Positions 37,817 to 50,400 are shown, counted from the stretch's first letter. The stretch is DNA of 64,000 bases from Zoogloea dura (GCF_012927165.1 NZ_JABBGA010000021.1:39344-103343); one strand, 5' to 3'. The notes: a model not told the origin generated them from the letters alone. Numbers and translations are program-made.

Positions 37817-38608
37817 TTACTGGCCTATGCGTTCGGCGACGATCAGCCAGCGCTGTTCGTTACGCACGAGATCGAGTGTCTTGATCTCGGAGAGGCGTTG
37901 CCCGCCACCGGAGTAGTTCTGGACGAAGCGGGCGCTGGCGCGTTCGCCCTTGATCTTGATCTCGGGGCTGGAAATCCTGATCGAGATGTCGCCGGGGCGT
38001 CCGAGGCGTTCCTTGCGTTGTTGCAGCCAGGTGTTGTAGCCCAGCTGGTTGGCCGGTCGGAAGTCCGGGGCGTAGTGGGCCAGATAGGCGCTGACGTCCT
38101 TGCTTTCCCAGTCGCGGACCCAGCCTTCGATGTTGCGTGCAACTTCTTCGGCCATGCCGCTGGCGTGCTCTGCGGACTGCGGGGAGGGTGCGGCGGGCGA
38201 AGGATTGGACGGGGTTGCCGCCCGGTTGGTCGAGTCTTCCTTCGAGAGCTGGGCGATATCGGCAGGCAGGACGCTTTCGGCGCCTGCTACGAAGTTGGCC
38301 TTGGCTTCCGGGCGCAGGGTGTCCGCAGTCACCTCGACCGCCGCCACCTCCGTGCTGCTCGCGGGGACGGGGGGGGCGACCGGGGGCTGGTTTGCCTTCT
38401 GGGTCGTGATGTCCGATGAGCTGGGGGTGAGATTGGCAGAGCGCTTCTGGAGGAATGGCAGCCGGCCTTCCGAGCCGAGCTTGGCCACGAAGAGAAGCGA
38501 GATCACCAGGAACATCAGCATGACGCCGCCGACGATCCACATGAGTGTTTGTCCCGTGGTGAGGGAGGAGCTTGGATGGTAGTTCTGGGATTGAGTCAGG
38601 GATTTCAT
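37817..38608 (-). CDS. Inner-membrane-anchored Cds6/SnoaL-like protein
   Basis: 263 aa. One transmembrane helix around residues 22-45 ([20 protein letters not shown]), a Ser/Pro/Ala-rich linker (about 60-150), then a C-terminal ~110-residue domain ([20 protein letters not shown], then [18 protein letters not shown] and [20 protein letters not shown]). The last part matches the Cds6/NTF2-like domain found at the C-terminus of some L,D-transpeptidases. So a periplasmic NTF2-like domain on a stalk is likely; no catalytic residue is identified. Start lacks a clear ribosome site; MRRGPAM 18 nt upstream is possible. Confidence 0.75.
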   Translation of the reverse strand: MKSLTQSQNYHPSSSLTTGQTLMWIVGGVMLMFLVISLLFVAKLGSEGRLPFLQKRSANLTPSSSDITTQKANQPPVAPPVPASSTEVAAVEVTADTLRPEAKANFVAGAESVLPADIAQLSKEDSTNRAATPSNPSPAAPSPQSAEHASGMAEEVARNIEGWVRDWESKDVSAYLAHYAPDFRPANQLGYNTWLQQRKERLGRPGDISIRISSPEIKIKGERASARFVQNYSGGGQRLSEIKTLDLVRNEQRWLIVAERIGQ

Positions 38609-38660
38609 TGCTGGGCCGCGGCGCATTAGCGATAGCTGCAGATTCTAGGACTCCTAAATG

Positions 38661-38703
38661 AATGCAAATGCAACTATTCCCGGAACTAACGGAAATTTGC
38701 ATT
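38661..38703. promoter_or_regulatory. Inverted repeat in AT-rich intergenic region
   Basis: AATGCAAAT (38661-38669) and ATTTGCATT (38695-38703), perfect 9-nt arms spaced by 25 nt, in a locally AT-rich stretch upstream of the NTF2-like gene. Possible operator. Confidence 0.35.
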
Positions 38704-38734
38704 GATTCGGCAATTTTCCGCGAAATTGGAGATT

Positions 38735-39154
38735 TCAGGGGAGTCGAAGCAGGATCCTTAGGCCCGTCGTGGTGTCACTGCGCTCCAGGTAGCCGATGAT
38801 GTTGGGCGTGTCGGCGAGCCACTGGCGGGCTTCGGCCACACTGCCTGCTTCCTTGGGAGGGCTGGCGCGGCCGGTGAACACAATGCGGGACCAGTAGGCC
38901 TGGATCTGGGTTGGATTCTTGCCGGTCAGCTTGGCGTAGAACTCGTCCCGGGTGCTGCCATTGGGCAGGTCGACCAGATTGACCGGCGTTCCGTCGCCGA
39001 GGGTCGTGCTGCGGCCGAGGTAGAGCTTCTCGGCCTGCTCGCGGCTGAGTTCGATGGGGCCGCTGCGCATGCTGGTGACCACCACGACTTCAGCCTGTGC
39101 TGCGCTGCTGCAGGCCAGGAGGGTGCCGATCAGGAGAACGTGGAGAGCGCGCAT
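38735..39154 (-). CDS. Small PstS-like periplasmic binding domain protein
   Basis: 139 aa. Signal peptide MRALHVLLIGTLLACSSAAQA, then EVVVVTSMRSGPIELSREQAEKLY and GTPVNLVDLPNGSTRDEFY, ending with GYLERSDTT. This is the short single-lobe form of the PBP-like/PstS-like superfamily seen beside c-di-GMP genes in betaproteobacteria, where it is more likely to sense than transport since no ABC permease is adjacent. Third gene of an operon; the ATG follows the barrel stop by four bases. Confidence 0.75.
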   Translation of the reverse strand: MRALHVLLIGTLLACSSAAQAEVVVVTSMRSGPIELSREQAEKLYLGRSTTLGDGTPVNLVDLPNGSTRDEFYAKLTGKNPTQIQAYWSRIVFTGRASPPKEAGSVAEARQWLADTPNIIGYLERSDTTTGLRILLRLP

Positions 39155-39158
39155 TGGC

Positions 39159-40367
39159 TTAGAAGACGAAGTCGGCCGTGAGGCTGAGGACGTGAACCGG
39201 GCCGCCCGGGTTGAGGTTGTCCATGACTGAATTGGACACGAAGATGCCCAGGCCGTCCGGGCCGGGCTGGATGCGTTCGAGCTGGGCCTTGAGCGCCAGG
39301 TTGCGTCGCGCATCCCAGCGCATGCCGGCGGCGACACTGGTCTGCGCTTTGTTGCGGACTGCATTGAGCAGTCTCAGGGTGGCATCCAGGGAGGCATTGC
39401 CGGTGTTGGCGGCGTTGTCGGTGGCGACCTGGTGCTGGCGTGCGAAGGTGACGAAAGGGGTGACCGGACCAAAGCGGTAGCCGCTGGTCAGGTACCAGCC
39501 GATGGCGCTGCTGTTGTAGCGGTCCACCGTGCGCGCGGCATATTCGCCGATCAGCAGGAGGCGGTCGTTGTCGTACTGGAAGCTGGTGGAGAAGAAGGTG
39601 GTGGGGCTGCCGGAGCCGGCGATCTGGTCGACGATGTGCCCGTTGCCGGTGGCGATCAACTGGTGGGCGAGGGCTGCATAGATGGGGCCGTTCCAGTATA
39701 GGGCCAGGTTGGCTTTGGCGAAGTTGGCTTGCAGGGTCAGCCTGGAGGCGCTGAGCGAGGCCTTGATGCCGCGGATGCTGGTCAGGTTGCCGGTGCTTTC
39801 CCTGGCGTCGAGATTGCTCCTGCCGCCGTAGGCGTGCACCTCGAGCTCCATGTCGCTGATCGGCAGGCGGTAGAAGGCGTCCAGTCCATCGAGATCGGCG
39901 AAGGGGTTGAGGCTGTAGACCTCGACCGGTGGGCGCACCCAGGGGCTCGCATAGTTGAGATTGAGGGAATCCGAATACATGAAGAACGGTGTCCGCATGC
40001 GTCCGGCCCGGATGGTCAGCTCGGGTGTGGCGTGGGCTCGCAGGAAGGCAAAGGTCAGCTTTGGGTCGTAGCTGCCCGAGGAGTCCTTGCGCACGACGGA
40101 CTGCAGCGTGACATCCAGGGTGTTGCTGAACTTGTAGGAGCCTTGGAGCCCCAGTACCGAGTCCACTGAAAAGTCGAAGTTGGTGCTGGCGCCGCTGTTC
40201 TGGGTGATGCTGCTGCGGAACGCGCGGTCGTCCTTGTCGGTACGGACGGTGCCGATCGTGCCGAAGCCCGACAGGCTGAAGGGTGAGGGGGATGTGACCT
40301 CCGAGGCCAGGGCGGCGCCTGCGCAGGTCTGGATGGCGATCAGGAGCGTGGCGGCGAGGCGTTTCAT
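39159..40367 (-). CDS. Outer-membrane beta-barrel (porin-like) protein
   Basis: 402 aa. Signal peptide MKRLAATLLIAIQTCAGAALA, alternating beta-strand pattern throughout, e.g. FSLSGFGTIGTVRTD and RAGRMRTPFFMYSDS, and a final strand LSLTADFVF ending in Phe. Resembles a general porin/OprO-like barrel but I cannot place it in a named family. Overlaps the upstream phosphodiesterase stop by ATGA and precedes the PstS-like gene by four bases, so all three should be made together. Confidence 0.75.
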   Translation of the reverse strand: MKRLAATLLIAIQTCAGAALASEVTSPSPFSLSGFGTIGTVRTDKDDRAFRSSITQNSGASTNFDFSVDSVLGLQGSYKFSNTLDVTLQSVVRKDSSGSYDPKLTFAFLRAHATPELTIRAGRMRTPFFMYSDSLNLNYASPWVRPPVEVYSLNPFADLDGLDAFYRLPISDMELEVHAYGGRSNLDARESTGNLTSIRGIKASLSASRLTLQANFAKANLALYWNGPIYAALAHQLIATGNGHIVDQIAGSGSPTTFFSTSFQYDNDRLLLIGEYAARTVDRYNSSAIGWYLTSGYRFGPVTPFVTFARQHQVATDNAANTGNASLDATLRLLNAVRNKAQTSVAAGMRWDARRNLALKAQLERIQPGPDGLGIFVSNSVMDNLNPGGPVHVLSLTADFVF

Positions 40368-42814
40368 GCGAGGCTTCCCTGGGCCGGATTGAGTTGAGCG
40401 GCGAGCCATTCCCTGACTTTCTCGGCGGTTTGTGCGGGTGCAAAAAGGTAGCCCTGACCGTAGTCGCAGCCGAGTTCCCGGAGGAGGTCGGCCTGGGCTC
40501 TGGTTTCGATGCATTCGGCCACGACGCTCATGCCCAGCTCGTGCGCGAGGTGGATGCTGGTGCCGACGATTGCCCGCAGGCGGGTGTCCTGCTCGATCTC
40601 GCGGATGAATGAGCCGTCCAGCTTGATGGTGTCGCAGGGGATGGAGTGCAGGTAGCTGAGGGATGAATAGCCCGTGCCGAAGTCGTCGATGAGGATCTTC
40701 AGGCCCTTGGCGCGCAGCTTGCTCAGCTGGCTGGTGGCCAGTTCCTTGCGGGTGACCAGGGTGCCTTCGGTGATCTCGAGCTTCAGCGCGCTGGGTGGCA
40801 GGTCGTGGCGTTCGATGCAGTTGACGATCTGGTCTGCCAGGTCGGTCTGGGTGAGCTGGCGGGCGGAGAGATTGACGCTGATCGATACCTGGTTGTCGGC
40901 GAGGCCCAGATCCCTCCAGTTGCGGAGTTCCCGGCAGCTCTGCTCGAGCATCTGCATGCCCAGCTCGTGGACCAGGCCCAGGGATTCCGCGAGGGGGATG
41001 AAGACATCGGGCCCCACCCGCCGGGCGTTGCCCTGGGGCCAGCGGACCAGCGCCTCGAAGCCGGAGGTGCGCCCCGAGCCGAGGTCGACGATGGGCTGGA
41101 AGTGGGCGACCAGCTCGTGCCCCTGCAGCGCTGCGCGGAGCTGGGATTCGAGTTGCAGGTCACGCATGACCTGTTGGTGCATGGCCGACTGGAACACTGT
41201 GATGGTGTTCTCGGTACTGCTGCGCGAGCGGTTCATGGCGTTGTCGGCGTCGCGGATGAGGTCCTCGGCATTCTGGAAGCCGCCGCTGCCAAGGGCAACG
41301 CCGATGCGGGTCTTCGGATAGAGGTTGTGTCCGTTCAGCTCGGCGTTCTCGGCCAGGCGGGTCTGAAGCTGCTCCGAGAAGCGGATGGCCTCTCCGGTTT
41401 CGGCGATGTCGTTGAGCAGCACCGCGAACTGGTCACCGCCGATGCGGCCGACCACGTCGCCGGGCCGGGCCATGGCCTGGATGCGCGCGGCGACCAGGCG
41501 CAGCAGATCGTCGCCGGAGGAGTAGCCCAGGCTGTCGTTGACCACGTGGAAGCGCTCGATGTTGATGTGCAGCACGGCAAACAGGCTGCCCGACACCCGG
41601 TCGGCATGGCGCAGGGTGTTCTGCAGGTGCTCGACGAAGAGGGCCCGGTTGGCCAGGCCGGTCAGGCCGTCATGGAGGGCGTCGTGGATCAGCTGGTCTT
41701 CGGCGCGCTTGCGCAGATGGATGTCGCTGATGGAGCCGGCCATGCGCAGGGCGCGGCCACTGCCGGGGTCGAAGACGGCCATGCCGCAGGTGAGCACCCA
41801 GCGGTAGCTGCCGTCGGCGTGGATGATCCGGTGTTCCACCATCAGCTGGGCCGATTCGCGCTTGAGATGGGCGATCAGGCGCAGGCGGAAGGGCTCCCTG
41901 TCTTCCGGGTGGAGGTAGTCGATGATGGAGGTCTGGCGCTCCAGCATCTCCTGGGCGGACAGGCCGAGGATCTCGGCAAAGCGCGGTGCGTAGTAGGTCT
42001 TGTTGCTGACGATGTCCCAGTCCCACAGGCCGTCATTGGCGGCGCGGGTGGCCAGGGCGTAGCGCTCTTCGCTGAGGGTCAGCTGGCGGGCGGTACTTTC
42101 GAGTTCCTGGATGCGCGACTGCAGGGCTTCCGCCATCCGGTTGAAATGCTGGCAGAGCTGGGCCAGTTCGTCCCTGCCCTGGTCGGGGAGGCGATGGGAC
42201 AGCTGGCCGGCGGCAATCGCCTGGCTGCCGCGCAGCAGGCGGCCCAGGTTGCGGGTCATCAGGTAGCCCACCGCGCCGAGCAGCAGCAGGGTGAGCAGGA
42301 TCTCCGCGCTGGCGATGGCGATGCCCTGGCTGAGGATGCGCTGGCGGGCCAGGCTGAGGGCCGAGACGGAGACGCCGAACTGGACAAAGCCCACCTGGTT
42401 TTTTTCCAGCAGCACCGGGCGCCGGATGTGGATCAGGCTTGGATGCGGGCCGGCCGACAGGTTCAGGGAGGACAGATCGTCGGGCAGCGGAAGGGTGGTC
42501 ATCTCCGGGAGGCCGGCGCGCACCCGGGTCTTGCCGGTGCTGTCTACGATGCGGACATAGACCAGCCCCTCGTTGGTCTCATTGAGAAGTTCGCCCAGTG
42601 CATCCTGAAGATCGGTGTAACGCCCCTGGGGCACGAAGGTGGCGGTCACCACGTTCAGGATGGCCGCGTTCTGTGCGATCAGGGTATTCAGGCTGGCTGT
42701 GGTGGCCTCGTTCATCAGCCGGCCGCTGTTGCTGAGCAGCAGTGTCAGCATGACGACCTGGACCACGGTACTGGCCAGCAGGAGGCGGACACGGATCGAT
42801 AGGTTGCTCAGCAT
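40364..42814 (-). CDS. Membrane PAS-GGDEF(GGDQF)-EAL c-di-GMP phosphodiesterase
   Basis: 816 aa. TM1 about residues 10-30, periplasmic sensor ~31-165, TM2 ~170-195, HAMP, PAS (SEERYALATRAANDGLWDWD), GGDEF, EAL. The GGDEF signature is GGDQF (459-463): the catalytic Glu is Gln (codon CAG), so cyclase activity should be lost though GTP binding may remain. EAL site residues look complete: E587 in EALVRW, N in SVNLS, E in LEITEG, IDDFGTG, K in TIKLDG, E in VAECIE and Q in GQGYLF. Predicted to hydrolyse c-di-GMP under periplasmic control. First gene of the operon with a barrel and a PstS-like protein. Confidence 0.9.
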   Translation of the reverse strand: MLSNLSIRVRLLLASTVVQVVMLTLLLSNSGRLMNEATTASLNTLIAQNAAILNVVTATFVPQGRYTDLQDALGELLNETNEGLVYVRIVDSTGKTRVRAGLPEMTTLPLPDDLSSLNLSAGPHPSLIHIRRPVLLEKNQVGFVQFGVSVSALSLARQRILSQGIAIASAEILLTLLLLGAVGYLMTRNLGRLLRGSQAIAAGQLSHRLPDQGRDELAQLCQHFNRMAEALQSRIQELESTARQLTLSEERYALATRAANDGLWDWDIVSNKTYYAPRFAEILGLSAQEMLERQTSIIDYLHPEDREPFRLRLIAHLKRESAQLMVEHRIIHADGSYRWVLTCGMAVFDPGSGRALRMAGSISDIHLRKRAEDQLIHDALHDGLTGLANRALFVEHLQNTLRHADRVSGSLFAVLHINIERFHVVNDSLGYSSGDDLLRLVAARIQAMARPGDVVGRIGGDQFAVLLNDIAETGEAIRFSEQLQTRLAENAELNGHNLYPKTRIGVALGSGGFQNAEDLIRDADNAMNRSRSSTENTITVFQSAMHQQVMRDLQLESQLRAALQGHELVAHFQPIVDLGSGRTSGFEALVRWPQGNARRVGPDVFIPLAESLGLVHELGMQMLEQSCRELRNWRDLGLADNQVSISVNLSARQLTQTDLADQIVNCIERHDLPPSALKLEITEGTLVTRKELATSQLSKLRAKGLKILIDDFGTGYSSLSYLHSIPCDTIKLDGSFIREIEQDTRLRAIVGTSIHLAHELGMSVVAECIETRAQADLLRELGCDYGQGYLFAPAQTAEKVREWLAAQLNPAQGSLA

Positions 42815-42995
42815 GCAGTGCAATGGCCTGGCGGGGTCTGGGTTGGGTCGGATTGATCCCGCATTCATGCAGGAGAAATCGAACAACGAACGGTTCAGCC
42901 ATTTGTAATCGGCAAAACCTCCCAAAGCTTAAGCTATCAGGCCATTTCATTGGCATGTGCCGATGCGGTGGCGATCCGGCCACCTGTCATTTTAC

Positions 42996-43024
42996 GGCCC
43001 CGCCATCCGGATGATGGCGGGGCC
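42996..43024 (-). terminator. Hairpin after glnS
   Basis: GGCCCCGCCATC (42996-43007) pairs with GATGGCGGGGCC (43013-43024), 12 bp, 28 nt after the glnS stop on the minus strand. The tail is GTAAAATG rather than U-rich, so Rho or RNA-end protection are alternatives. Confidence 0.55.
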
Positions 43025-43051
43025 GGGTGGCTTGACGGCCACCCCGGCTGC

Positions 43052-44773
43052 TTATTTTTTCCAGGCGTCCCGCAGGGTCACTGTGCGGTTGAAAACCGGC
43101 GCACCGTCGCGGGTGTCGATGCGGTCGGCCACAAAATAGCCGTGGCGTTCAAACTGGAAGCGGGCCTCGGGCCGAGCCGCGCGCAGGGCCGGTTCCAGCT
43201 GGGCGGTGATGACGCGCAGGCTGTCCGGATTGATGTCCTCCACGAAATCCCGCTCCAGGCCTTCAGGGTCGCCCTCGCGGCGGTTGCCCGGGTAGGCGTG
43301 GGCAAAGAGGCGGTCGTAGAGGCGCACTTCGGCGGTGTAGGCGTGGGCGACGGAGACCCAGTGGAGGTTGCCCTTGACCTTGTAGGTGTCGGCCCCCGGG
43401 GTGCCCGACTTGGAGTCGGGCAGGTATTCGCACAGCACGGCGGTGATGTTGCCGTCGGCATCCTTCTCGCAGCCGGTGCACTTCACCACGAAGCCATAGC
43501 GCAGGCGCGCCATGTTGCCCGGGTAGAGGCGGTGATAACCCTTCACCGGGGTTTCCATGAAGTCTTCGCGCTCGATCCACAATTCGCGGCTGAAGGGCAT
43601 CTCGCGCTTGCCCAGCTCGGGGTGCAGCGGGTGGTTGGGGGCGTGGCAGCGCTCGGTGTGGCCCTCGGGGTAGTTGGTGATGATCAGCTTGAGGGGGTCG
43701 AGCACGGCCACCCGGCGCTCGGCTGCTTCGTTGAGGTGCTCGCGCATGCAGTCTTCGAGCACGCTCATGTCGATCCACGAGTCGGCCTTGGAAACGCCGA
43801 TGCGCTCGGCGAACATGCGGAAGCCCTCGCGCGTGAAGCCCCGGCGGCGGGCACCGATGAGGGTGGGCAGGCGCGGGTCGTCCCAGCCCTCGACGTGTTT
43901 TTCCTCGACCAGCTGGATCAGCTTGCGCTTGGAGAGCACCACGTAGGTGAGGTTGAGGCGGGCAAATTCGATCTGGCGCGGCACCGGGCGCTGGAAGAAG
44001 CCGCCGTCGGCGAGGGATTCCAGCAGCCATTCGTAGAAGGGGCGCTGGTCTTCGAATTCGAGGGTGCAGATGGAGTGGGTCACGTCCTCCAGCGCATCCT
44101 CGATGGGATGGGCGAAGGTGTACATCGGATAGACGCACCAGCGGTCACCGGTGCGGTGGTGGGTAGCGTGGCGGATGCGGTAGATCGCCGGGTCGCGCAG
44201 GTTGATGTTGGGCGAGGCCATGTCGATCCGGGCGCGCAGGATGTGCGTGCCGTCGGGGAATTCGCCCGCCTTCATGCGCTGGAACAGTTCCAGGTTCTCG
44301 GTCACGCTGCGGTTGCGGTAGGGGCTGTCCTTGCCCGGCGCCGACAGGGTGCCGCGGTAGGCACGCATCTCCTCGGCGGAGAGGGAGTCCACGTAAGCCT
44401 TGCCGACGGTGATCAGGTGTTCCGCCATGGCGTACATCTTGTCGAAGTAATCCGACGCGAAGTAGAGGTGCTGCTGCCAGTCGAAACCCAGCCACTGCAC
44501 CGCCTCGATGATGGCGTCGACGTATTCCTGCTCTTCCTTGGTCGGGTTGGTATCGTCGAAGCGCATGTGGCAGGCGCCACCGTAGGCCTCGGCGAGCCCG
44601 AAGTTAAGGCAGATGCTCTTGGCGTGGCCGTAGTGCAGGTAGCCGTTCGGCTCGGGCGGGAAGCGGGTTTCGACGCGGCCGCTCCATTTGCCGAGGCGGC
44701 GGTCTTCGTCGATGAGGTTGCGGATGAAGTTGCTGGGGGTCGCTTCTTCAGCGGCGGGTTTGGGAGCGGTCAT
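43052..44773 (-). CDS. glnS: Glutaminyl-tRNA synthetase
   Basis: 573 aa. Class I synthetase: HIGH-type motif in PPEPNGYLHYGHAKS (residues ~45-59), RFDDTNPTKEEQEYV, KMSKS-type VLSKRKL near 290, and C-terminal anticodon-binding beta barrels. Charges tRNA-Gln directly, as in gamma- and betaproteobacteria. Start at MTAPKPAAEE; the frame continues upstream as non-coding sequence through the divergent promoter region. Confidence 0.96.
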   Translation of the reverse strand: MTAPKPAAEEATPSNFIRNLIDEDRRLGKWSGRVETRFPPEPNGYLHYGHAKSICLNFGLAEAYGGACHMRFDDTNPTKEEQEYVDAIIEAVQWLGFDWQQHLYFASDYFDKMYAMAEHLITVGKAYVDSLSAEEMRAYRGTLSAPGKDSPYRNRSVTENLELFQRMKAGEFPDGTHILRARIDMASPNINLRDPAIYRIRHATHHRTGDRWCVYPMYTFAHPIEDALEDVTHSICTLEFEDQRPFYEWLLESLADGGFFQRPVPRQIEFARLNLTYVVLSKRKLIQLVEEKHVEGWDDPRLPTLIGARRRGFTREGFRMFAERIGVSKADSWIDMSVLEDCMREHLNEAAERRVAVLDPLKLIITNYPEGHTERCHAPNHPLHPELGKREMPFSRELWIEREDFMETPVKGYHRLYPGNMARLRYGFVVKCTGCEKDADGNITAVLCEYLPDSKSGTPGADTYKVKGNLHWVSVAHAYTAEVRLYDRLFAHAYPGNRREGDPEGLERDFVEDINPDSLRVITAQLEPALRAARPEARFQFERHGYFVADRIDTRDGAPVFNRTVTLRDAWKK

Positions 44774-45042
44774 CTGGGTCCTACCTTGACGGGCGCGGGC
44801 GGAGTGGCGCCGGGTACGAAATGCGAAAGCCTGCAATTGTAGCCGATGGTGGCGGTGCCCGAACCCGGCCCGGCGGGAAATGCCTGGTCGGGCGGGAGGC
44901 GGTGAAGCAGAGGGCCGCGTGCTGGTGAGAAATGTGGCGTCCGTGCTGTGCTTTGCGTCGCATATCCATGACAATCCGACATCAAGAGCAGGCAGTCGGG
45001 GATGGCATGCCTGCCTGTTACCGCAATGCATAGAGAGTTCCA

Positions 45043-47073
45043 ATGAAGAACCGAGTCCAAGCCAGTCTCCTGGTGTCCCTCGTCTTGGGGTGTTCGGCGG
45101 CACAGGGTGGGGAGGCGCCGCTGGTTGATCTGACCCTCGAAGAGCTGGCCCGTCTCGACGTGGCGACGGTGTCCCGCAAGGCGCAGAAACTCTCCGATAC
45201 GCCGGCGGCAGTCACCGTGCTGTCCGCCGAGGAGATCCGCCGCAGCGGCGCGCGCAGTGTTCCGGAGGCCCTGCGTGACGTGCCCGGGGTGACCGTGTCG
45301 CAGATCGGCTCGGGGCGCTGGGCGGTGGGGGTGCGTGGCACCGATGGCCGCTTCTCCAACAAGCTGCTGGTCCAGATCGACGGGCGCAGCGTGTACAGCC
45401 CGCTGTTTTCCGGTGTGTTCTGGGAGGCGCTGGATGTCATGCTCGAGGACGTCGAGCGCATCGAGGTCATCCGCGGAGCAGGGGCGTCCCTGTGGGGCGC
45501 CAACGCGGTCAATGGCGTCATCAACATCGTGACGCGCAAGGCGACCGCCACCCAGGGCGGGCTGGTCTCCGCCGGTATCGACGACCAGGGGCAGCCCACG
45601 CTGGCGGCCCGCCAGGGCATCGACCTGGGGGACGCCGGGGCCGGGCGGGTCTTCATCAAGGGGAGTGAGCTGTCGCGCTCGCGTACCGCCAATGGCCGCG
45701 AGGACTCCGACAGCAACCGGGGCTGGAGTGGCGGTTTTCGTCTCGATGGTGCCGGCTCGGGGGCGGATGCCTGGTCGGTGATGGGGAATGCCTATCACCG
45801 CAACAGCCGCGAGAACATCGTCAGCTCTTCGGTGGCGGGCTTCCAGGGGCTCTACCCCATCGACTTCGAGTTCGAGGGGAGCAGCCTGCAGGGGCGGCGC
45901 AACTGGGGCTGGCTGGGGGGCGAGGCGTCCCTGCAGGCCTACGTGGACCACCAGTTTGCCAATGTGGGCTCCTATGGGCGTGGCACGGTTGATACCGTCG
46001 ATGCCGACTTCCAGCACCGCCTGGCGGCGGAGGGGGCCCATGAGTTGATGTGGGGGCTGGGGGCCCGCTATGTCAGGACCGAGATCATCGCGGTCACCAG
46101 CATCCTCGGCCTCGATCCGGCGCGTCGCCATTCACGGGTCCTGAGCGCCTTTGTGCAGGACGAGATCACCCTGGTGCCGAAGACCTGGAAGCTGACCGTC
46201 GGCGGCCGCTTCGAGTATTCCAGCCTGAGCCGCTTCGAGCCGCAGCCGACGGTACGCCTGATGTGGACGCCGAGCATGGATGACAGCCTGTGGACCAGCT
46301 GGTCGCGGGCCGCCCGGACGCCCTCCATCGGGGAGAGCGATGCCACCATCCTTTACGGCTTCCGCGCGGCGCCGCCCCAGGCACCGTTCCCGGCGGTGGC
46401 GACGATCTCCAGCCCCTGGCCGGACTGGAATCGTCGTGCCGAGCGGCTCGACGCTTTCGAGTTCGGCTACCGCCGCAACCTGGGCCGGGCCAGCCTGGAG
46501 GCGGTGGCCTTCTACAACGATTACCGCCGTCTGATCGGGACCCACATGGATCCGAACGGCCTCGTCTTTCCGGGCCTGCCCATTCCGATCCCACCGTATT
46601 ACGCGCCCAGTCAGTCGCTCTACCGAGGCAATTTCGGTGCTGCGCGGAGCCATGGCCTCGAGCTGGGGCTTGATCTACCGGTCACCTCCAGCCTGCGCCT
46701 GCAGGCCAGCTACACGGTGATGGACACCCGGGCGAAGTCGAGCAGCGATCCGGCCCTCGAGGCCTATGGCCGCAGCATCGAAACCACCTCGCCTCACCAC
46801 TGGGCCAGTCTGCGGGCCATGATGAATGCCGGGCGGGGCCACGAGTTTGATCTGGTCCTGCGCCGCATCGGCGCCATCGGCGAGGCCAGCGTGCCGGCCT
46901 ACACCACGGTTGACCTGCGCTATGGCTGGCGGGTGGGGCCGCTCTTCGACCTGTCCCTCGGCATCCAGAATCTCTTCGACCCGCTGCACCTCGAGTACGT
47001 GTCGAACTTCTTCCCGGGTCAGCCCGCCTACCAGCCCCGCCGGGGCTACCTGCAGGGTGTCTGGCGGTACTGA
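45043..47073 (+). CDS. TonB-dependent outer-membrane receptor
   Basis: 676 aa. Signal peptide MKNRVQASLLVSLVLGCSAA. Plug domain (~45-165): DTPAAVTVLSAEEIRRSGAR, VPEALRDVPGV, RGTDGRFSNKLLVQIDGRSV, IEVIRGAGASLWGANAVNGV. Barrel to the end, terminating GYLQGVWRY with an aromatic residue. The ligand is unknown; the CirA/BtuB-like plug suits siderophores, cobalamin, haem or other large molecules. First gene of a four-gene operon with a YfiR-like protein, a hybrid kinase and a c-di-GMP effector, so it may serve for signalling as well as uptake. The 269-nt gap to glnS shows no recognisable riboswitch. Confidence 0.92.
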   Translation: MKNRVQASLLVSLVLGCSAAQGGEAPLVDLTLEELARLDVATVSRKAQKLSDTPAAVTVLSAEEIRRSGARSVPEALRDVPGVTVSQIGSGRWAVGVRGTDGRFSNKLLVQIDGRSVYSPLFSGVFWEALDVMLEDVERIEVIRGAGASLWGANAVNGVINIVTRKATATQGGLVSAGIDDQGQPTLAARQGIDLGDAGAGRVFIKGSELSRSRTANGREDSDSNRGWSGGFRLDGAGSGADAWSVMGNAYHRNSRENIVSSSVAGFQGLYPIDFEFEGSSLQGRRNWGWLGGEASLQAYVDHQFANVGSYGRGTVDTVDADFQHRLAAEGAHELMWGLGARYVRTEIIAVTSILGLDPARRHSRVLSAFVQDEITLVPKTWKLTVGGRFEYSSLSRFEPQPTVRLMWTPSMDDSLWTSWSRAARTPSIGESDATILYGFRAAPPQAPFPAVATISSPWPDWNRRAERLDAFEFGYRRNLGRASLEAVAFYNDYRRLIGTHMDPNGLVFPGLPIPIPPYYAPSQSLYRGNFGAARSHGLELGLDLPVTSSLRLQASYTVMDTRAKSSSDPALEAYGRSIETTSPHHWASLRAMMNAGRGHEFDLVLRRIGAIGEASVPAYTTVDLRYGWRVGPLFDLSLGIQNLFDPLHLEYVSNFFPGQPAYQPRRGYLQGVWRY

Positions 47074-47083
47074 GGATGCAGCC

Positions 47084-47634
47084 GTGAAACGGGGCCTTTT
47101 CCTCATCCCGCTGTTGCGCGCCACGGTTTTTCTCGTGGCGCTGCCGGCGCTCGCCGGACCGCCCTCGGGGGAATACCAGATCAAGGCGGCCTACCTGCTC
47201 AACTTCGCGCGCTATGTCGAATGGCCGGCCGGGCGTCTGCCGGCGGGCGCGCCGCTGCGCATCTGCGTGCTGGGGCGCGACCCGTTCGGCGGGGCTCTCG
47301 AGGGGCTGGAGGGGCGCCAGGTCCAGGGGCATGAGGTGCGTGTGCGCCAGGTCGACAACCTGGACCAGGCGGGCGACTGCCACCTCGTCTTCATCTCCGG
47401 CTCCGAGGAGCGGCGCATGGGGCCGATCCTGCGCGGGCTGGCCGATCGCGCGGTGCTGACCGTCAGCGACATCGACGGTTTCGTCGAGGCGGGCGGAGGG
47501 ATAGGGCTGGTCATCGAGGATGAGCGGGTGCGCTTCGACATCAACCAGGGGCCGCTGCTGCGCGACAGCCTGCGCGCCAGCTCCCAGCTGCTGCGGCTCG
47601 GCCGTCAGGTGTTCGGGGCGGAAAGGGGGGGGCG

Positions 47635-47638
<4 letters not shown>
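47084..47638 (+). CDS. YfiR/DUF4154 family periplasmic protein
   Basis: 184 aa, GTG start. Signal peptide [20 protein letters not shown] ending near ALAG. YfiR-family signatures: [43 protein letters not shown] and the end [20 protein letters not shown] with LLRLGRQV. YfiR in Pseudomonas is a periplasmic repressor that holds an inner-membrane c-di-GMP enzyme off; DUF4154 proteins beside TonB receptors and kinases are thought to play a similar linking role. Ten nucleotides after the receptor and ATGA overlap with the kinase gene. Confidence 0.88.

Positions 47639-50396
<2,758 letters not shown>

Positions 50397-50400
<4 letters not shown>

Noticed and set aside
44774..45042. Cobalamin or other riboswitch ahead of the TonB-dependent receptor
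   Set aside because: No B12-box or other conserved core was found; only ordinary GC-rich sequence.
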